From NCBI GenBank assembly GCA_008636105.1, contig VSDH01000007.1, forward strand, positions 1 to 64,000: a stretch of 64,000 bases of DNA. Direction: 5' to 3'. Every line of letters starts with the position of its first letter. Position 1 is the stretch's first letter. Of the stretch, positions 17,716 to 26,370 are shown one piece after another. Position numbers and translations under genes: made by a program. The notes below the pieces were generated by a model. It was given only the letters and a program-made list of their open reading frames with translations, made no database searches and was not told the origin of the DNA. The stretch is from Candidatus Scalindua sediminis (GTDB lineage: Bacteria > Planctomycetota > Brocadiia > Brocadiales > Scalinduaceae).

Positions 17716-18618
17716 TTATTTTTTTGATGGTCGTAAATATATAAACCAATATACACCCGCAACTAATATAATACCGCCAAATAAGTTTCCAAGGACAACG
17801 GGGCATAAATTATCAATCAAAAACCCGTTAAAGAAAGTAAGATTTGAAAGATCTAAATTTCCCCCTTGTACCTTTTCAGCAGCCGCTATTACGAAACGGT
17901 CGCTTTTCAGGACAATACCCATCGGGATAAGCCACATATTGACTACACAGTGCTCGAATCCACAGGCTATTAGACAACTTATTGGCCAAAGTAAAGACAA
18001 TATTTTATCTAGATTATTTCTGGCACTAAAACACAACCAAATACCCAGGCACACCAGGGCATTACAAAGTACCCCTCTGGCAAAGGCAACACCAAATGAC
18101 ATATTTACTTTATCATTGGCTGCGATGACAATTTTGGCGCCAAGCAGAAAATCGTTGATCGTCCACTGTGCGGAAATGTATATCCAGAAAACGACGCTCA
18201 ATGCACCTAGAAAATTCCCAATAAATGCAATAATCAGATTTCTAGTAAGGTCTTTACCCGTAATCTTTCGAGCAAAAAAGGACATACCAATAAGGCAATT
18301 TCCCGTAAAAAGCTCTGCGCCGGTAATTACGATTAAAATCAGGGCCATGGTAAAGACGACACCACCAACTAACGCATTTAAACCATAACTAGAGGTTGCT
18401 GTATGTGTTACTAACATCGCTAGCTGTATGCCTAATGCAATAAAAACACCAGCAAGAATACTCAGGAAAAGCGTTGTAAAGATGCCAAGATTTACTTTTG
18501 TTATAGCTACTTGTGCAACTCTATCTGCCATCTTTTGTGGTGCATAAGCGTCAGTATCAATTATTGGTGTGGTGCTCTCTTGAATTGTAATGTCTTTCTC
18601 TTTCATCGTATCAGACAT
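17716..18618 (-). CDS. FNT-family nitrite/formate channel
   Basis: This 300-residue paralogue of the following gene has the same motifs: 'GAELFTGNCLIGMSFF', 'RGVLCNALVCLGIWLCFSAR' and 'GFEHCVVNMWLIPMGI'. The N-terminus is a short acidic tail rather than a Lys/Pro repeat. It is transcribed divergently from the sirohaem synthase gene, starting after AAAGGCGG. The pair probably arose by tandem duplication. Confidence 0.9.
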   Translation of the reverse strand: MSDTMKEKDITIQESTTPIIDTDAYAPQKMADRVAQVAITKVNLGIFTTLFLSILAGVFIALGIQLAMLVTHTATSSYGLNALVGGVVFTMALILIVITGAELFTGNCLIGMSFFARKITGKDLTRNLIIAFIGNFLGALSVVFWIYISAQWTINDFLLGAKIVIAANDKVNMSFGVAFARGVLCNALVCLGIWLCFSARNNLDKILSLLWPISCLIACGFEHCVVNMWLIPMGIVLKSDRFVIAAAEKVQGGNLDLSNLTFFNGFLIDNLCPVVLGNLFGGIILVAGVYWFIYLRPSKK

Positions 18619-18964
18619 AGCGTACCGCCTTTCAACATTAGATTGATAGAGTGCATTAAAAAAGGAAAGAATTAGTGAAATGTGAGCGCGAAAATTATCA
18701 TATTTTCATTAACATTACAATAGTATATAGACTCTATTCATTTAATAAAAGTAAAGTAGGTATGTTATCATAATATTAGTAAAAAACACTTACTTTTACT
18801 TATCCTAGTTTAAATATATAGTATTAATAAATAATTTGATAATTAACAGTTACTAGATTAAGATACAAACCTGAAATATAATATCAGCTATGTTAAGAAG
18901 TTAAATAAAAATTTAGGATTTAAGGAACATAATTTCAATAGGTTATGTAATATCGGAGACAGAA
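18619..18964. other. Divergent intergenic region
   Basis: About 346 bp of AT-rich DNA lie between the leftward FNT genes and rightward sirohaem synthase. It must hold promoters for both. Several TATAAT-like boxes occur, but none pairs with a convincing -35 box, and no palindromic operator stands out. Confidence 0.5.
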
Positions 18965-19588
18965 ATGCCCAGGTTTTATCCTGTTTATTTGGATGTTAAA
19001 GGTAAGAGGTGTGTAATTGTTGGAGGAGGGGAGGTTGCATATCGAAAGGCATGCAGCCTGAGAGATGCGGGTGCAGACGTAATCGTGATCAGTCCTGATA
19101 CCTGCCCGGAAATGTCAAACGATAAGGGGCTTACGCTAATAAATAAAATCTATGATGAAAGTTGTTTAGATGGCGCCATGCTTGTTATTGCCGCAACAGA
19201 TGATGAGGAGGTTAACAAGAAGGTTTCGTCAGATGCAGGGAAAAGGAACATAATCATAAACGTAGTTGATCGCCCGGAACTTTGCTCATTTATCGTTCCT
19301 TCAACCGTAAACAGGGGAGACCTTTGTATAAGCATTTCAACTGGCGGAGCAAGTCCTGCCCTTGCCAGGAATATTAGAAAGGAATTGGAAGGTGTCTTTG
19401 GCTCAGAATATGGAGTATATATAAATTTATTAACCAGGATGCGTGATATTGCAATGTCTGATATAAAAGATGATACGAAGCGTAGAAAAATTCTCCAACG
19501 GTTGGCAGAAAAAGATATTCTGGAGATCGTAAAAACTAAAGGAACTGAAGAAGCAGAAGCAAAGATGAGAGAAATAATATTTCAATAA
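18965..19588 (+). CDS. Precorrin-2 dehydrogenase/ferrochelatase (Met8/CysG N-domain type)
   Basis: This 207-residue protein oxidises precorrin-2 to sirohydrochlorin and may insert iron to make sirohaem. 'GKRCVIVGGGEVAYRKACSL' is the NAD-binding loop and 'STGGASPALARNIRKELE' the chelatase-domain signature. The methyltransferase domain of full CysG is absent, which is normal for single-function homologues. It is the first gene of a rightward sulfur-related cluster and would supply sirohaem to the next gene. Confidence 0.92.
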   Translation: MPRFYPVYLDVKGKRCVIVGGGEVAYRKACSLRDAGADVIVISPDTCPEMSNDKGLTLINKIYDESCLDGAMLVIAATDDEEVNKKVSSDAGKRNIIINVVDRPELCSFIVPSTVNRGDLCISISTGGASPALARNIRKELEGVFGSEYGVYINLLTRMRDIAMSDIKDDTKRRKILQRLAEKDILEIVKTKGTEEAEAKMREIIFQ

Positions 19589-19766
19589 GGCCACGAGTTT
19601 ATTGAAATAAACCAGTTTAAACATTTCAAGCTTACTCACATTCTTTAATCCATTTGACATCGTTGTTCAATCTTTTTCTACTTGCAACATTTCACTCCTG
19701 GTGATAACATTTATTTATGCAGCTTTATAGAATCAATTCTATTATTTTAGTCTTAAGGAGCTCTTA

Positions 19767-20657
19767 ATGCCAGAAAGTACGGATGCTGAAAAGGTTGATA
19801 TAAATGAATTAAAATCTGGTGGATTTATAAAACAGAACCAGAAAGATCTTTTTACGGTTCGCTTACGGGTGCCTGGTGGCAGACTTGATATTGACAAGAT
19901 GATCAAGATTGCCGCAGTCGCAAAGAAATATAGCAGAATGGGTTATTGTCATCTTAGTCTCAGGCAAGCTGTTGAGATTATTGGAGTACATATAGATGAT
20001 TTTGATGCCCTGGTAAAGGAGTTAGCGGAATTTGGACAGCCAGTTGCATCTTGTGGCCCTAGGGTTCGTGTCCCTACCGCTTGTGGTGGTTGTGAATATA
20101 ATCCTCACGGGATTATGGATACCCAGAAAAAGGCACTTGAGGTAGATGAAAAGTATTTTGGTATAAATTGCCATCATAAGTTTAAGATGGCATTTTCTGG
20201 ATGTCCGATCGATTGTAATAGAACAACGGAAATGGATTTGGGTTTTCAAGGTGTTGTGGAACCTGTATGGGAGGAAGACCCATGTACAGGGTGTACCCTA
20301 TGTGAAAAGGCATGTCTGGAAGGTGCTATAGTTGCTGCAGAAGATGGGAAGCCTATTTTTTATAGAGAAAAATGCGTGTATTGTGGAGATTGTATAAAGG
20401 CTTGTCCTACTGATGCATGGACGGCAAAACGAAAAGGCTGGGCAGTCCGTATAGGTGGAAAGCATGGGAGACACCCCAGAGAAGCAAACGACGTAATGTT
20501 GTTCTTGCCAGATGAAAAGGTGTTTGACTTTATTGAACAAACACTTGACTGGTATAAAAGAAATGGTAAGCGAGGGGAAAGGATAGGAACCACTATTGAT
20601 CGTATAGGGATCGAAAAGTACAGAAAGGAAGTTGCACGACCTTTTATTACTGCATAG
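19767..20657 (+). CDS. Sirohaem sulfite/nitrite reductase-like protein with ferredoxin domain
   Basis: This 296-residue protein has an N-terminal ferredoxin-like half ('FTVRLRVPGGRLDIDKM') and a sirohaem/[4Fe-4S] region with C106-x2-C109 and C146-x3-C150 ('SGCPIDCNR'). Two 4Fe-4S ferredoxin motifs follow ('CTGCTLCEKAC' and 'CVYCGDCIKACP'). The order resembles AsrC/DsrA-type reductases. The sirohaem synthase upstream and DsrE, TusA downstream point to sulfite reduction for assimilation. The first cysteine pair spacing is not the textbook C-x5-C, so nitrite or another substrate remains possible. Confidence 0.8.
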   Translation: MPESTDAEKVDINELKSGGFIKQNQKDLFTVRLRVPGGRLDIDKMIKIAAVAKKYSRMGYCHLSLRQAVEIIGVHIDDFDALVKELAEFGQPVASCGPRVRVPTACGGCEYNPHGIMDTQKKALEVDEKYFGINCHHKFKMAFSGCPIDCNRTTEMDLGFQGVVEPVWEEDPCTGCTLCEKACLEGAIVAAEDGKPIFYREKCVYCGDCIKACPTDAWTAKRKGWAVRIGGKHGRHPREANDVMLFLPDEKVFDFIEQTLDWYKRNGKRGERIGTTIDRIGIEKYRKEVARPFITA

Positions 20658-21074
20658 ATGAAAGAGAAAAAATTTATACTTTTTCTTCATAGTGGTAGTT
20701 ACGATAAGTTATATCAAGCCGTGATGTTAGCCACCACGGCGGCCTCTATGGGGAGTAAGGTTTATATTTTTTTATTCTTTTGGGCGCTTGAGAAATTCGT
20801 AAATGATACGCTCGATGAGATTGAATTCCCTGCTGGAAGTCAGGACGAACATAAACAACTATTAGAAGCAATACCACAAGGAAGTTCAAATATGCTAAGG
20901 GAATTATTAGATGAAGTAAGCAAGATGGGAAATCTAAAAATCTATGCATGCAGTGGTGCTGTAAAGTTGATGGAACTAGATGAGGAGTTGGTAAAAACCA
21001 AGGTTAATGATATTATAGGGTTGCCTACAATGTTGAAAATGGCTGAAGGTGCTGAGACACAGCTCTTTATTTAG
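20658..21074 (+). CDS. DsrE-like sulfur relay protein
   Basis: This 138-residue DsrE/DrsE-fold protein has 'LFLHSGSYDKLYQAVMLATT' as the first strand-helix and 'KIYACSGAVKLM' carrying the likely sulfur-accepting cysteine. Its ATG follows the reductase stop directly, with no gap, so the two are translated together. It probably passes persulfide between the reductase, TusA and the JAMM-processed carrier. Confidence 0.82.
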   Translation: MKEKKFILFLHSGSYDKLYQAVMLATTAASMGSKVYIFLFFWALEKFVNDTLDEIEFPAGSQDEHKQLLEAIPQGSSNMLRELLDEVSKMGNLKIYACSGAVKLMELDEELVKTKVNDIIGLPTMLKMAEGAETQLFI

Positions 21075-21119
21075 AGGGTGGGGAACCTTTAATAGTAAAT
21101 TATTTTTTTAAAGAAAATT

Positions 21120-21794
21120 GTGATTTATATTAATCTACATTTAATCAACAGGATGCTAAAAGAGGCAAAGATTGCTTATCCTTACGAATGTTGTGGTTTA
21201 CTTGTAGGTAATAGTGATAATTCCAGGAAAGTAGTACATAAAATTTATCCGGTTGAAAATAAGAATAAGGTGAGAGCAGTGGATAGATATGAAATAGACT
21301 CAAAAGAGTTTGATGAGATAGATCGAGAGGCAACAAAAAAGGGGTTGAACATAATAGGTATATATCATTCACACCCTGACCATCCCGCGGCTCCATCAGC
21401 ATTTGATAAAGAATGTGCCAATGCATGGAGAGAATATTCATACATAATAATATCTGTTAAAAACGGAAAAGAAGAGGAACTGAAATCCTGGTGTTTTGAT
21501 TCTAAAAAGCAGGAGGTTGAGGAAGAAGAATTAAAAATAAAAAGACTCAACTTTATAATAGGTCTGTCGTTTATAGCATTTGGCTTTATTATTTATTTCT
21601 GCATGCCTTTGATATTTTTACTTCCTTTGTCCGTGAAATTAAAGACTAGTTCGGCTTACATAACCTATCTTTCTAGTTGGGGTTTAACAGGTATAGGTAT
21701 TGGTTTTGCTGGTAAGGAAGGTTATGAGTACATAAAGCAAGAGGTGTTAAAAGGTTTTTTGAGAAAAATAATAGGTAAAAATAAAAATGAGTGA
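21120..21794 (+). CDS. JAMM/MPN metalloprotease with two membrane helices
   Basis: This 224-residue protein starts at GTG 21120. The zinc motif is complete: 'IGIYHSHPDHPAAPSAFD' gives HxHx(10)D, with an upstream glutamate in 'YPYECCGLLVG'. Bacterial JAMM proteins of this type (Mec+-like) release cysteine or the carrier from ThiS/CysO-type sulfur carriers. A C-terminal pair of hydrophobic segments (about residues 145-170 and 180-200) anchors this one, which is unusual. No ThiS-like carrier is visible nearby. Overlaps tusA by eight bases. Confidence 0.85.
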   Translation: MIYINLHLINRMLKEAKIAYPYECCGLLVGNSDNSRKVVHKIYPVENKNKVRAVDRYEIDSKEFDEIDREATKKGLNIIGIYHSHPDHPAAPSAFDKECANAWREYSYIIISVKNGKEEELKSWCFDSKKQEVEEEELKIKRLNFIIGLSFIAFGFIIYFCMPLIFLLPLSVKLKTSSAYITYLSSWGLTGIGIGFAGKEGYEYIKQEVLKGFLRKIIGKNKNE

Positions 21795-22026
21795 AAATGT
21801 AGCAGATGAAAAGATTGATTTAAGAGGAGTTCTTTGCCCAATTAATTTTGTAAAAACAAAATTAAAGCTGGAGATGATGGAAAACGAACAGGTCTTGGAA
21901 GTAACCCTCGACGATGGAGAAGCAATGAGGAATGTTCCAAGGAGTATAAAGGAAGAGGGGCATAAAATTATAAAGGTTGAAAAACTCGATGGAGGGTACA
22001 AATTATTTATTAAAAAGAGTCAATAA
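21787..22026 (+). CDS. tusA: TusA/SirA-type sulfur carrier
   Basis: This 79-residue protein contains 'KIDLRGVLCPINFVKTKLKL', whose CP motif carries the persulfide cysteine. The family fold is complete. It is the last gene of the sulfur cluster and overlaps the JAMM gene. With DsrE it would move sulfur to biosynthetic acceptors. 'gene_symbol' is by family, not by proven orthology. Confidence 0.88.
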   Translation: MSENVADEKIDLRGVLCPINFVKTKLKLEMMENEQVLEVTLDDGEAMRNVPRSIKEEGHKIIKVEKLDGGYKLFIKKSQ

Positions 22027-22043
22027 ATAATTCTTTTAAGTGC

Positions 22044-22097
22044 TGACATAATGTCAACCAGTTTTTTTAATAGTTCAACGTATTGACATGTTGTCAA
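22044..22097. promoter_or_regulatory. Two palindromic operators, TGACA-N3-TGTCA
   Basis: TGACATAATGTCA (22044-22056) and TTGACATGTTGTCAA (22083-22097) share arms and a 3-base centre. Their centres are 40 bp apart, about four helical turns. The second overlaps the -35 box of the promoter below. The binding protein is unknown. Confidence 0.6.
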
Positions 22098-22109
22098 AAA
22101 GAATATAAT
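22083..22109 (+). promoter_or_regulatory. Promoter for the bc complex cluster
   Basis: Consensus TTGACA (22083-22088) and TATAAT (22104-22109) are separated by only 15 bp. The short spacer and the overlapping palindrome suggest a controlled promoter, though the distance to the first gene is about 330 bp. Confidence 0.5.
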
Positions 22110-22438
22110 GAGCCGATAAACAAATTGTTTCCTTAAGAGTTTGTATCTCTATATGTTCACTATTAGTAAATACTTAGCCAGTCAAACCTTCTTTTATTCC
22201 CATCTTTTTTTTAATGGTACATCTTTTGCTAAAAAAGGAAGCAATCTTAAAATATAGTATTTTATTGAGAAATATAGAGGGTATTATTGTGAACAATAGA
22301 TATTAAAACCCGTTATTATTTTAACTTTATAATGATATGCGCACATTAGCTATTTGTATTTAAATTCTTATCACAAAAAAATTCAATCGATTAATCCACT
22401 TTATTCATTATATATCATTATATAATGGAGGTTAAATC

Positions 22439-22942
22439 ATGGCTGAAGCATTAAAAGAAAAAGAATTGAAGAGCGGTGGAATATATACGTCAAGAAGAAG
22501 CTTTTTTACAATAGCTGGTTGGGGAATTTTCCTAATGACATTGTTAGCCTATGCGTGGGAAACATTGGGGCCTAAAGGATTTTTCTTTCCTAAGGTTCTT
22601 TTTGAGCCTTCTCCAGTTTTTCCCGTTGGTACACCATCGGATTTTGCAGAGAATACGGTAACAACATTAAAGTCCAGGAAGGTTTTTATCGTTAGAGATG
22701 GTAATAGCTTTAAGGTAATATCAGTGGTATGCCAACACCTCGGTTGTGCAGTGCATTGGACAAAGGAAAAGAACATATTTGAATGTCCATGCCATGGAAG
22801 TAAATATTATAGAAACGGAGTAAATTTTGCAGGTCCAGCACCAAGGCCATTGTATCATTTTCAGCTTTCACTTTCAGATGATGGCAAGTTGATTACAGAT
22901 ACACGTAAAATTGTACCAATCGAGACGGAGTTGACTATATAA
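22439..22942 (+). CDS. Rieske [2Fe-2S] protein of the bc complex
   Basis: This 167-residue protein has an N-terminal twin-arginine-like stretch ('TSRRSFFTIAGWGIFL') joined to one membrane helix, then the Rieske fold with 'CQHLGC' and 'CPCHGSKY', giving both Cys-His cluster ligand pairs. It takes electrons from quinol and passes them to cytochrome c. TGGAGGTTAAATC precedes the ATG. It heads a six-gene cluster that continues to 29263. Confidence 0.95.
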   Translation: MAEALKEKELKSGGIYTSRRSFFTIAGWGIFLMTLLAYAWETLGPKGFFFPKVLFEPSPVFPVGTPSDFAENTVTTLKSRKVFIVRDGNSFKVISVVCQHLGCAVHWTKEKNIFECPCHGSKYYRNGVNFAGPAPRPLYHFQLSLSDDGKLITDTRKIVPIETELTI

Positions 22943-22989
22943 ACATTTATAAAATTCAATAAAGAATATTTATTAAAAGGTTAGGATAT

Positions 22990-24750
22990 ATGGCTCAAGC
23001 GGTTATATCTAAACAAGGGACACGGGTATCTCTTGATTTGGATTGGTTACAAAAGAACATTCGTTGTCAGCATCGATGCCCTGCACACATGGATGTGCCT
23101 GGTTACATACGTTTAATTAGCCAAGGTAAGTATACAGAATCGTACAAATTAATGTTAGAAACCAATCCATTTCCTGCCGTTTGTGGATATGTATGTCCAC
23201 GCCCTTGTGAGTCTAAATGTAAACGTGGTGATTTTGACAAACCAGTAGCAATTGATGCCTTAAAGCGATTTGTTACAGACTATATTTACAAAAATAAGAT
23301 AAAAATTCCACCCTCAAAGGTGAAACAGAGAGAGGAAAAAGTTGCCATAATTGGTGCTGGACCTGCTGGGTTAACGGCAGCCAATGACCTCGCTGGTATG
23401 GGATGTAAGGTGACTATTTTTGAAAAGGAATCTCAAATTGGAGGTATGATGATGTGGGCGATCCCGTCATTTAGACTCCCACGTGAGCAGATTATGTTTG
23501 ATGTAAGCAATATTCAGGCACGAGGTGTTGAGATAAAGACAAATACCCCTGTTGGAAGCCCGGGAAAGACGATTTCCGATTTATTCGAAGAAGGATACAA
23601 ATCAGTATTTATAGCGGTAGGTGCACAAAAGGTGAGGATGCTTGAGATTCCTGGAGAAGAAGGGACAGAAGGTGTTATGGATTGCCTGGACTTCTTAAAG
23701 GGTGTGAATACTGGTAATTTGAAAAGCCCAGGTAAAAAAGTGGCGGTGATTGGCGGTGGAAATTCGGCAATTGATGCGGCCAGGACAGCAAAAAGGCTGA
23801 GTCCTGAAGTTTATATAGTTTATAGGAGGACGCGAAATGAGATGCCAGCCCTCCAATTGGAGGTTGAAGAGGCAGAACATGAGGGCGTTAAATTTCATTA
23901 TCTTGCTGCACCGGTGAAAATTTTAACAGAAAAAGGGAAAGTAAAGGCTATGGAATGTATTAAAATGAAATTGGGTGAGCCTGATAGTAGTGGAAGAAAG
24001 CGGCCTGAACCGATTCCTAACTCTGAATTTACAATTGAAACGGACTGTATTATTACGGCTATTAGTCAGGAAGCAGACCTGAAATTTCTCGAAGAAGGTT
24101 ATGATATAGACGTTACTAGATGGGGAACACTTGCCGTGGACGACAACCTTAAGTCTAATAAAGAAGGTATCTTTGCTGGAGGTGATGTAACGCTGGGGCC
24201 GAGCACGATTATCGAATGTATTGCGCAAGGACATACTGCAGCAAAATCTATCGATAGGTATATAAGAGGGGAAGAGGTTCAGGAATCCAAAGACAAGGCC
24301 TGGGTCACGCTTATAGAAGGTGATTTTATTAGTGAACGAGAAAAAAATTATGATGTTACACCTCGCCGGGAGATGAAAACATTGCCTGAGACGGACAGAG
24401 AGGGCACGTTTAATTTAGTAGAATTTGGTCTTACTGAATCTCAGGCGCAAATAGAGGCCGAACGTTGTCTGAAATGTGATCTTAGTATTAACGTGGCGAC
24501 GGATGATTGTATACTCTGTGGTCGATGCAGTAGCGTATGTCCTGTTGATGCACTGGAGCAGGTTGATGTAGATACTGGTGGTGAACATCGGCCTCATGTT
24601 AGTAAAGATGGTATTGTGATAAGATATACTGATGTTTGTATCAGATGTGGTAATTGTAAAGATTGTCCTGTGGATGCAATATCCATGAAGCGTGTATTTT
24701 GGGAGCCTAATGAAGAAATCAATAAAATATTAGAAGGAAGCAATAGATAG
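22990..24750 (+). CDS. NAD(P)-dependent flavoprotein, GltD-like, bc-complex associated
   Basis: This 586-residue protein has an N-terminal Fe-S domain ('CQHRCPAHMDVPGYI', 'CGYVCPRPCESKCKRGDFD'), an FAD loop 'VAIIGAGPAGLTAANDLAGM' and an NAD(P) loop 'KVAVIGGGNSAIDAARTA'. A C-terminal double ferredoxin follows ('CILCGRCSSVCPVDAL', 'CIRCGNCKDCPVDAI'). It resembles glutamate synthase beta subunit but sits inside the bc operon. It probably couples NAD(P) to quinone or cytochrome reactions at the complex, perhaps by bifurcation. The last ferredoxin motif is one residue short (CGNCKDCP). Confidence 0.85.
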   Translation: MAQAVISKQGTRVSLDLDWLQKNIRCQHRCPAHMDVPGYIRLISQGKYTESYKLMLETNPFPAVCGYVCPRPCESKCKRGDFDKPVAIDALKRFVTDYIYKNKIKIPPSKVKQREEKVAIIGAGPAGLTAANDLAGMGCKVTIFEKESQIGGMMMWAIPSFRLPREQIMFDVSNIQARGVEIKTNTPVGSPGKTISDLFEEGYKSVFIAVGAQKVRMLEIPGEEGTEGVMDCLDFLKGVNTGNLKSPGKKVAVIGGGNSAIDAARTAKRLSPEVYIVYRRTRNEMPALQLEVEEAEHEGVKFHYLAAPVKILTEKGKVKAMECIKMKLGEPDSSGRKRPEPIPNSEFTIETDCIITAISQEADLKFLEEGYDIDVTRWGTLAVDDNLKSNKEGIFAGGDVTLGPSTIIECIAQGHTAAKSIDRYIRGEEVQESKDKAWVTLIEGDFISEREKNYDVTPRREMKTLPETDREGTFNLVEFGLTESQAQIEAERCLKCDLSINVATDDCILCGRCSSVCPVDALEQVDVDTGGEHRPHVSKDGIVIRYTDVCIRCGNCKDCPVDAISMKRVFWEPNEEINKILEGSNR

Positions 24751-24814
24751 GATTATAAATTTCTAATATAATGATTGTGTTAAAAAAAAGTAATGAGAAG
24801 AAGGGAATGTTCAA

Positions 24815-25585
24815 ATGAATTTAATCTCGGATATAATAAAGAAAATTACGGACAATGAAATTTGGAAGTCTGTATTTCGACATGGTTACGCGGATACCCC
24901 CAGAAACAGGGCTCTTCAGACTATAAGTAACGTATGGTTGCATATACATCCCGTGAAGATTCCAGAGCACGCTACGAAGATCCGCTTCACATGGTGTCTG
25001 GGTGGTATAACATTTTTTATCTTTTTTTTCGAGACAGTAACAGGCATTCTTTTAATGTTTTATTATGTCCCCGATGTCAATCGTGCATATGCAGATATGA
25101 TTGACTTAATGTACGCAGTACCTTTTGGACGTTTTTTGCGGAATTCACACCGCTGGGCTGGTCATGCAATGGTCATAACGGTTTGTTTCCACATGCTCAG
25201 GGTATTCCTGACAGGTTCTTACAAGGCTCCTAGACAGTTCAATTGGCTTTTGGGTGTAATGTTATTAGTATTAACACTTCTCTTAAGCTTTACGGGGTAT
25301 TTATTGCCCTGGGATCAGCTTGGATATTGGGCGATTACGGTTGGTACTAATATGGGTGGGGCAACACCTTTTATAGGTTATCAAGGTCCCTTTGCTGAAC
25401 TTTTGGGGGTAAAGATAAATAGTGATATACGTTTTGCTCTTTTGGGTGGTACTCAAATTGACGCCCCTGCTCTACTTCGTGCTTACGTATGGCATTGTAT
25501 AGCAATACCCATAATTGCTGGAGGGCTAATGATACTTCATTTCTGGCGTATAAGAAAAGACGGGGGTATCTCAGGGCCTCTTTGA
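24815..25585 (+). CDS. Cytochrome b6-type subunit
   Basis: This 256-residue quinol-oxidising core has four membrane helices. Haem ligands are visible as H-x13-H in 'HRWAGHAMVITVCFHMLR' and H-x14-H in 'WHCIAIPIIAGGLMILHFWR'. The x14 spacing of the second pair is the b6f rather than bc1 form. 'GYLLPWDQLGYWAITVGTN' is the Qo-side motif. The C-terminal half of cytochrome b is a separate gene 16 bp downstream. Confidence 0.93.
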   Translation: MNLISDIIKKITDNEIWKSVFRHGYADTPRNRALQTISNVWLHIHPVKIPEHATKIRFTWCLGGITFFIFFFETVTGILLMFYYVPDVNRAYADMIDLMYAVPFGRFLRNSHRWAGHAMVITVCFHMLRVFLTGSYKAPRQFNWLLGVMLLVLTLLLSFTGYLLPWDQLGYWAITVGTNMGGATPFIGYQGPFAELLGVKINSDIRFALLGGTQIDAPALLRAYVWHCIAIPIIAGGLMILHFWRIRKDGGISGPL

Positions 25586-25601
25586 TAATTAGGAGAATTT
25601 A

Positions 25602-26312
25602 ATGTCAAATCATGTAGAGGTTAACAATAAAACTAAAAAAGTTTTTACATGGCCAAACCTGGTAGCAAAGGAATTTTTGGCGGCCATTCTTGTAACTATT
25701 TTTTTACTTTTGTATTCGTATTATGTTGATGCTCCTCTAAGAGAACTTGCCAATCCAGGAGAACCTGAGAATCCGGCAAAGGCACCATGGTATTTTTTAG
25801 GTTTGCAGGAGGCCCTTGTCTATTTCGATCCATGGTTTGCCGGAGTGGTACTTCCCAGCATTATAATTGTTGGATTAATGGCGATTCCATACCTGGACAT
25901 AAATCCAAAAGGAAATGGTGGTTACAACTTCTCAGATAGAAAATTTGCAGTTACAGTTTTCGTTTTTGGATTTACCTTCTGGTTTGTACTTATAATTATA
26001 GGTGTATACATGAGAGGTCCGTTCTGGACATTCTTCTGGCCGTGGGAGAAATGGAGTTTCGATTTCCCAACGCCGCCACCACTGGTGAGTTTCCCTAACT
26101 GGTTAGGTGTTTTAGCACTTCTTATTTATTTCGGAGGAGGATTGATGCTCCCAATAAAACGATGTAGAAGCTTTTACGAGAAATTGGGGCTTATCAGATA
26201 CAATATTACTATGATTATGTTTTTAATTATGATGGGCGTAATCATAAAGATTGTTTTAAGGCTTATGTTTAATATTAGATACGTACTACAAACACCCTGG
26301 TTTAATATTTAG
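25602..26312 (+). CDS. Cytochrome b C-terminal part (subunit IV-like)
   Basis: This 236-residue protein includes 'NPGEPENPAKAPWYFLGLQE', whose family motif (P-x-K-A-P-W-Y-F) marks the quinol site in the PEWY-like region. About four membrane helices follow, including 'VFGFTFWFVLIIIGVYMRGP'. It is longer than plant subunit IV (about 160) because of extra C-terminal helices. It pairs with the preceding b6-type subunit. Confidence 0.9.
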   Translation: MSNHVEVNNKTKKVFTWPNLVAKEFLAAILVTIFLLLYSYYVDAPLRELANPGEPENPAKAPWYFLGLQEALVYFDPWFAGVVLPSIIIVGLMAIPYLDINPKGNGGYNFSDRKFAVTVFVFGFTFWFVLIIIGVYMRGPFWTFFWPWEKWSFDFPTPPPLVSFPNWLGVLALLIYFGGGLMLPIKRCRSFYEKLGLIRYNITMIMFLIMMGVIIKIVLRLMFNIRYVLQTPWFNI

Positions 26313-26370
26313 GATTTCAAGATTAGGTTAATAGAAATTTACTTTCAATTTTTTACAAAGAAATAGTCAA

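Larger units (their letters stand above)
22027..22438. other. Regulatory gap before the bc complex
   Basis: This 412-bp AT-rich region has no ORF. It contains the paired TGACA-N3-TGTCA palindromes at 22044-22097 and the promoter at 22083-22109. The remaining 330 bp would be a long leader; no terminator follows tusA. Confidence 0.5.

Noticed and set aside
17690-18388. Long 232-residue plus-strand ORF
   Set aside because: It lies antisense to the FNT channel genes, has no family motif, and its composition mirrors their membrane helices.
22439-24750. Glutamate synthase beta subunit as the name for the flavoprotein
   Set aside because: The fold matches GltD, but no gltA is near and the gene lies inside a bc operon with an added C-terminal ferredoxin domain.
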